From CALMFT01 sp041674565 (GTDB lineage: Bacteria > Patescibacteriota > Gracilibacteria > Absconditabacterales > Absconditicoccaceae): a stretch of 29,247 nucleotides of DNA. The notes beneath the pieces are model-generated. The model saw only the letters and a list, made by a program, of their open reading frames with translations. It was not told where the DNA came from and ran no database searches. The DNA lies in the NCBI GenBank assembly GCA_041674565.1, contig JBAYVQ010000004.1:1-29247 (forward strand), written 5' to 3'. Shown here piece by piece: positions 26,075 to 29,247 of the stretch (the stretch's first letter is position 1; the number at the start of each line of letters is the position of its first letter). The position numbers and the translations under genes are program-made.

Positions 26075-28504
26075 ATGGCCAATCAAGAAGATTTGTTTAC
26101 ACCAGTGGATAGGAACGTTATTGATCAACCTATTGAGTCTGAAATATCTCAGTCATATATTGACTATGCTATGTCCGTGATAGTGTCTCGTGCTTTACCA
26201 GACACAAGGGATGGTATGAAACCAGTTATCAGAAGAATATTGTACACCATGCAGGAGATGTGACTGTATCACAACACAAGATACAAAAAGTCGATGTGAG
26301 TGGTCTGACAGGTGCTAAGGGATTACCATCCACATGGAGATACTTCTGTATATGAAGCAATGGTGAGATTAACTCAAGACTTTTCTCTCAGGTATCCGCT
26401 TGTAGATGGACAGGGTAACTTTGGATCTATCGATGGAGATGGTGCCGCTGCAGCAAGGTATACGGAGGTAAGAATGTCCAAAATAGCTGAATTTATGCTT
26501 GAAAATATCAATGAAGACACAGTAGATTGGAGACCAAATTATGATAACTCCAGGGAAGAGCCAAAGGTCCTTCCTACGAGATTTCCTAATCATCTGTGTA
26601 ATGGTACGATGGGTATTGCTGTAGGTATGGCCACCAATATGGCTCCGCACAACTTAGTAGAGGTCATTGATGCTTGTAATTTATTGATCAATAATCCACA
26701 AGCCTCTATCGAAGAGATCATGGAAATTGTTAAATGACCAGATTTTCCAACTGGTGGCATTATTTTTGATACAGAAAACATCAAACAAATATACACAAAA
26801 GGGAAAGGTAGTATTTTGATGAGAGCAAAAACTCATATAGAAACCGCTAAAAATGGCTCTTATATTATTATAGACGAGGTGCCTTACCAGGTAACAAAGG
26901 CTGGTATTGTTGAGAAAATAGGAGAGTTGGTTGCTGAAAGAAAAATTGAATGAATTACTGATATTGTGGATGAATCAGCAAAAAATAACATTAGAGTAAG
27001 TATTGAAATCAAGAAATGATTTGACCCGCAGCAGATACTGGTGCAATTGTATAAGTATACAAACTTACAAACAACATTTTCCATAAATAACGTTACTCTG
27101 GTAGAGGATGGTTTACAACCCAAAGTGCTGAACATCAAAGATCTTTTACAGGAGTTTATAGATTTCAGAAGGGTGGTAGTGCTCAGAAGATCTAAGTTTC
27201 AATTGGCGAAAGCTGAAGACAGACTTCATATCTTGGAAGGTTTGCATAGGGCTATTGATATTATTGATGAAATTATAGCTCTCATTAGATCTAGTCAAAC
27301 TACGGATGAAGCAAAACAACAATTGATGACCAAATTTGATTTTACTGAAGTGCAAGCTGAGTATATTTTGAAGCTGACTCTTGGTAGATTGGTCGGATTG
27401 GAAATTCAAAAGATATTGGAGGAAATAGGTGATAAGCAGGCACTTATTGCGGAATTGACTCAGATTATCAATGATCCTGCAAAGTTGAATGAAGTAGTGG
27501 TGAAAGAAATCAATGAAGTGAAAGACAAATTTGGTGATGCAAGAAAAACAGACGTTAGTAATGACGTAGGAGATATGGCAGGGGACTTTAAGAAGTTATT
27601 GAAATTACAGGATCTCAAAAAAGAAGATGTCATTTGTCTTGTGGACAATGAAAGTAAGATCAAGTTGCTCTATCAGTCTAGGATTATGAATATCCCAGAA
27701 GAGACTGCGCATATGATCTACACAAATAACCAAGATAAGCTGATTGTTATTACTGATATCGGTGAATTGGTGATTGCAAGATTGAAAGATCTACCTTCAC
27801 ACACCACTAAGTCTGAACCATTGGACCCAGTCAAACATTGGTCACTCAAGGGTAAAATCGTGTTGTGTGAAACGATGGAGGATGATTATCAATGCCTGAG
27901 TATGATCACGAATAAGAACAGCCTGAAGAAGATAAAGAAAGATCTATTGTTGTGATTCAAGAAATTTCCTACGGTGATTATGAATCTCGAAGAAGGGGAG
28001 CATATCATCAATATTACTCCTACCAATGAAGGGGACGCTATCGGTATCATATCCACTGATGGTAATATGGTGTTGTTTAAGGAAGAGAATTTGAGACCAA
28101 TGGGCAAAACGTCAGGAGGCGTGAAGGGTATTGAGCTAAAAGATGATGACCAAGTTGCTGGTATGTTTAGGTATCGCAATGAGGAGTTTATATTGGTATA
28201 CTCCAACAACGCGGCTAAGTTATTGAATATTGATGATTTGAAATTTCACCGTAGATGACATAGAGGTCAGGTTATCGCGACATTGAAACTGACAGAAAAG
28301 ATGCTTGGCGCATTGCCTATTGATGAGGGAAATATTAGAATAAAATTGGATAATGACGAACTCAAGACATTGCACAATGATACCATGAAACTTGACGAGC
28401 CAGATGCTACTCTAGAGCAAATCACAAACAATAAGATTGTCATGGTGTATAGACCACGAGAAGAGAGGGAAAAGAAGCAGGAGAAACAAGAACCACAAGG
28501 ATAG
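26075..28504 (+). CDS. gyrA: DNA gyrase subunit A, 809 aa
   Basis: GyrA forms the DNA breakage-reunion core and the DNA-wrapping C-terminal domain. Residues 20-60 (SYIDYAMSVIVSRALPDTRD, GMKPVIRRILY) lead to the helix-turn-helix with HPHGDTSVYEAMVR (Asp89, Thr90, Glu94), then VDGQGNFGS, and the active tyrosine Tyr129 in AAARYTEVR. The tower/coiled-coil region (FTEVQAEYILKLTLGRL) and a six-bladed beta-pinwheel with RPMGKTSGGVKGIEL and HRRGHRGQ follow. UGA is Gly in MGLYHN and VVG before HPHGD, which ties the code assignment to invariant positions. No canonical QRRGGKG GyrA box is seen in the first blade; HRRGHRGQ near the end is the closest match. The C-terminal tail is Lys/Glu/Gln-rich. ATG 26075 has no Shine-Dalgarno site. 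ParC is the alternative, but the pinwheel is of full gyrase length. Confidence 0.95.
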
Positions 28505-28514
28505 TATGATGAAG

Positions 28515-28545
28515 ACCTGTATACAGATGGTGTGCAGGTTTTTTT
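28515..28545 (+). terminator. Terminator of gyrA
   Basis: ACCTG...TACA pairs with TGTGCAGGT around a GATGG loop and is followed by seven Ts, 10 nt after the gyrA stop. Confidence 0.7.
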
Positions 28546-28546
28546 G

Positions 28547-29247
28547 TTATTTTGCTCATGTCTTAGGTAGTATTTTTGGTAATGCGAATCCAGTACTTCG
28601 AGCCCGCGGTGCGCTATGATGATATGCTTTTGATTCCCCAATACTTGCTTTATGCAGAGTCTTGATTTTCTTGATCATCCTCTTGAGTGCTTTGCTCGCG
28701 ACATTGTGGATCACGGTGCCTGTGTGTATGATTGTCCCAGGAGCAGTAACTGGAGCCGTAGCATGGAATGCTCAACCATATGGTGTCACGATCATAGGAC
28801 TTGCGGTATCCGCAACATCAAGAATAAAGATAATCAGAGCCTCTTCGTATATTCCTCCAGTACCATCATTTGTTCTCACTCTAATAGTATATCGAGTGCG
28901 GTACTCATAATCTGCGCTAATGTGGATCAATAACTGATTGCCTGATATACTGAATATATCATTGTCACTATCTCACGAACCAGCCACCAGCGTATAAGTA
29001 TGTACATCACCAGTGTCGATGTCCACTGTCGTGAACGTGCCTACCATGCTACCACTTAGGTTGTTCTCAGTGATACTATTAGTGCTTATAGATATGTCAC
29101 TTGGTACATTGTTGCCAGTATTGCTATCATCATCAGTTATAGTCACTACACCTGTACTATCACTAATACTAGCATTCACACTAGCAGATGACAATACAAA
29201 CAATACTGTCTCATCACCTTCATAGATACTATCACCAGTTGTATTCA
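28547..29247 (-). CDS. C-terminal part of a large Calx-beta/cadherin-like surface protein ending in LPKTG (5' truncated by window)
   Basis: The visible 232 residues begin inside a Calx-beta unit (NTTGDSIYEGDETVLFVLSS...VVTITDDD, Ca-binding acidic loops). They continue with a cadherin-like repeat (ENNLSGSMVGTFTTVDIDTG...DYEYRTRYTIRVRTNDG) and end in a Thr/Pro/Ala linker (GGAFHATAPVTAPGT) and a basic tail. The last residues are ALPKILPKTGAK, a sortase-like LPxTG with no hydrophobic span after it. Three UGA-encoded Gly are present. Such proteins act in calcium-dependent adhesion, which would fit contact with a host cell. The stop lies 1 nt beyond the T-run of the gyrA terminator, so the genes converge tightly. 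Confidence 0.85.

Noticed and set aside
410..29203. Interpreting the many in-frame TGAs as pseudogenes, frameshifts or selenocysteine sites
   Set aside because: They are too frequent, occur in essential genes without frame loss, and align with glycine; there are no SECIS-like hairpins.
1..29247. CRISPR array or replication origin
   Set aside because: No regularly spaced direct repeats with unique spacers, and no cluster of DnaA boxes or dnaA gene, despite the presence of gyrB and gyrA.

Overview
The window reads as a piece of a Patescibacteria (CPR) chromosome from the Absconditabacteria (SR1) / Gracilibacteria group. The main reason is the genetic code. Under the standard code nearly every conserved gene (gyrA, gyrB, uvrA, miaB, elp3, ligA, pilB, integrase) is cut by in-frame TGA. 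Those TGAs fall on conserved glycines, for example VVG before the HPHGD motif of GyrA, ILVGEIRD in the PilB Walker B, and the glycine after the LRKT motif of the integrase. Read with UGA = Gly (translation table 25), each becomes one continuous frame ending in TAA or TAG. All coordinates below use that code. The DNA is AT-rich, Shine-Dalgarno sites are essentially absent, and several promoters sit so close to the ATG that the mRNA should have little or no leader.

Layout. 2-235: 3' end of a probable surface protein. 326-1058: two small unknown genes. 1220-7070: an accessory block that looks like an integrated element. It holds a 1255-aa protein with a restriction-nuclease-like N terminus, a solitary tyrosine recombinase, a two-span membrane protein and the C-terminal remnant of a large serine recombinase, whose frame runs into the 3' half of tRNA-Val. 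7096-9410: tRNA-Glu, a candidate structured RNA of about 290 nt with a consensus promoter and terminator, an N-terminal half of UvrA, and tRNA-Cys. 9423-12855: a DUF1294 membrane protein, an unknown 539-aa protein and MiaB. 13030-17756 (all minus): ClpP, a polyprenyl-phosphate sugar transferase with a small membrane protein, then GyrB with a small unknown gene 9 nt behind it. 17757-18352: a gene-free stretch packed with dispersed palindromic repeats and one MITE-like element. 18353-21879: a small unknown gene, Elp3 with a palindromic repeat inside its reading frame, and an unknown 329-aa protein transcribed divergently. 21876-29247: a LigA that lacks its catalytic N terminus, a PilB/GspE ATPase, a secreted Thr/Gly-repeat protein, GyrA, and the 3' end of a Calx-beta/cadherin surface protein ending in LPKTG.

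How it fits together. Housekeeping functions are DNA topology (gyrA and gyrB, far apart), tRNA modification (miaB, elp3), proteolysis (clpP), envelope glycan synthesis, and type IV pilus or type II secretion machinery (pilB) among surface proteins, which suits an episymbiotic lifestyle. The most notable points are the probable tRNA-Val-targeted island, two truncated DNA-repair genes (uvrA, ligA), the unassigned RNA at 7458-7750, and the palindromic repeat that has become part of the Elp3 protein.
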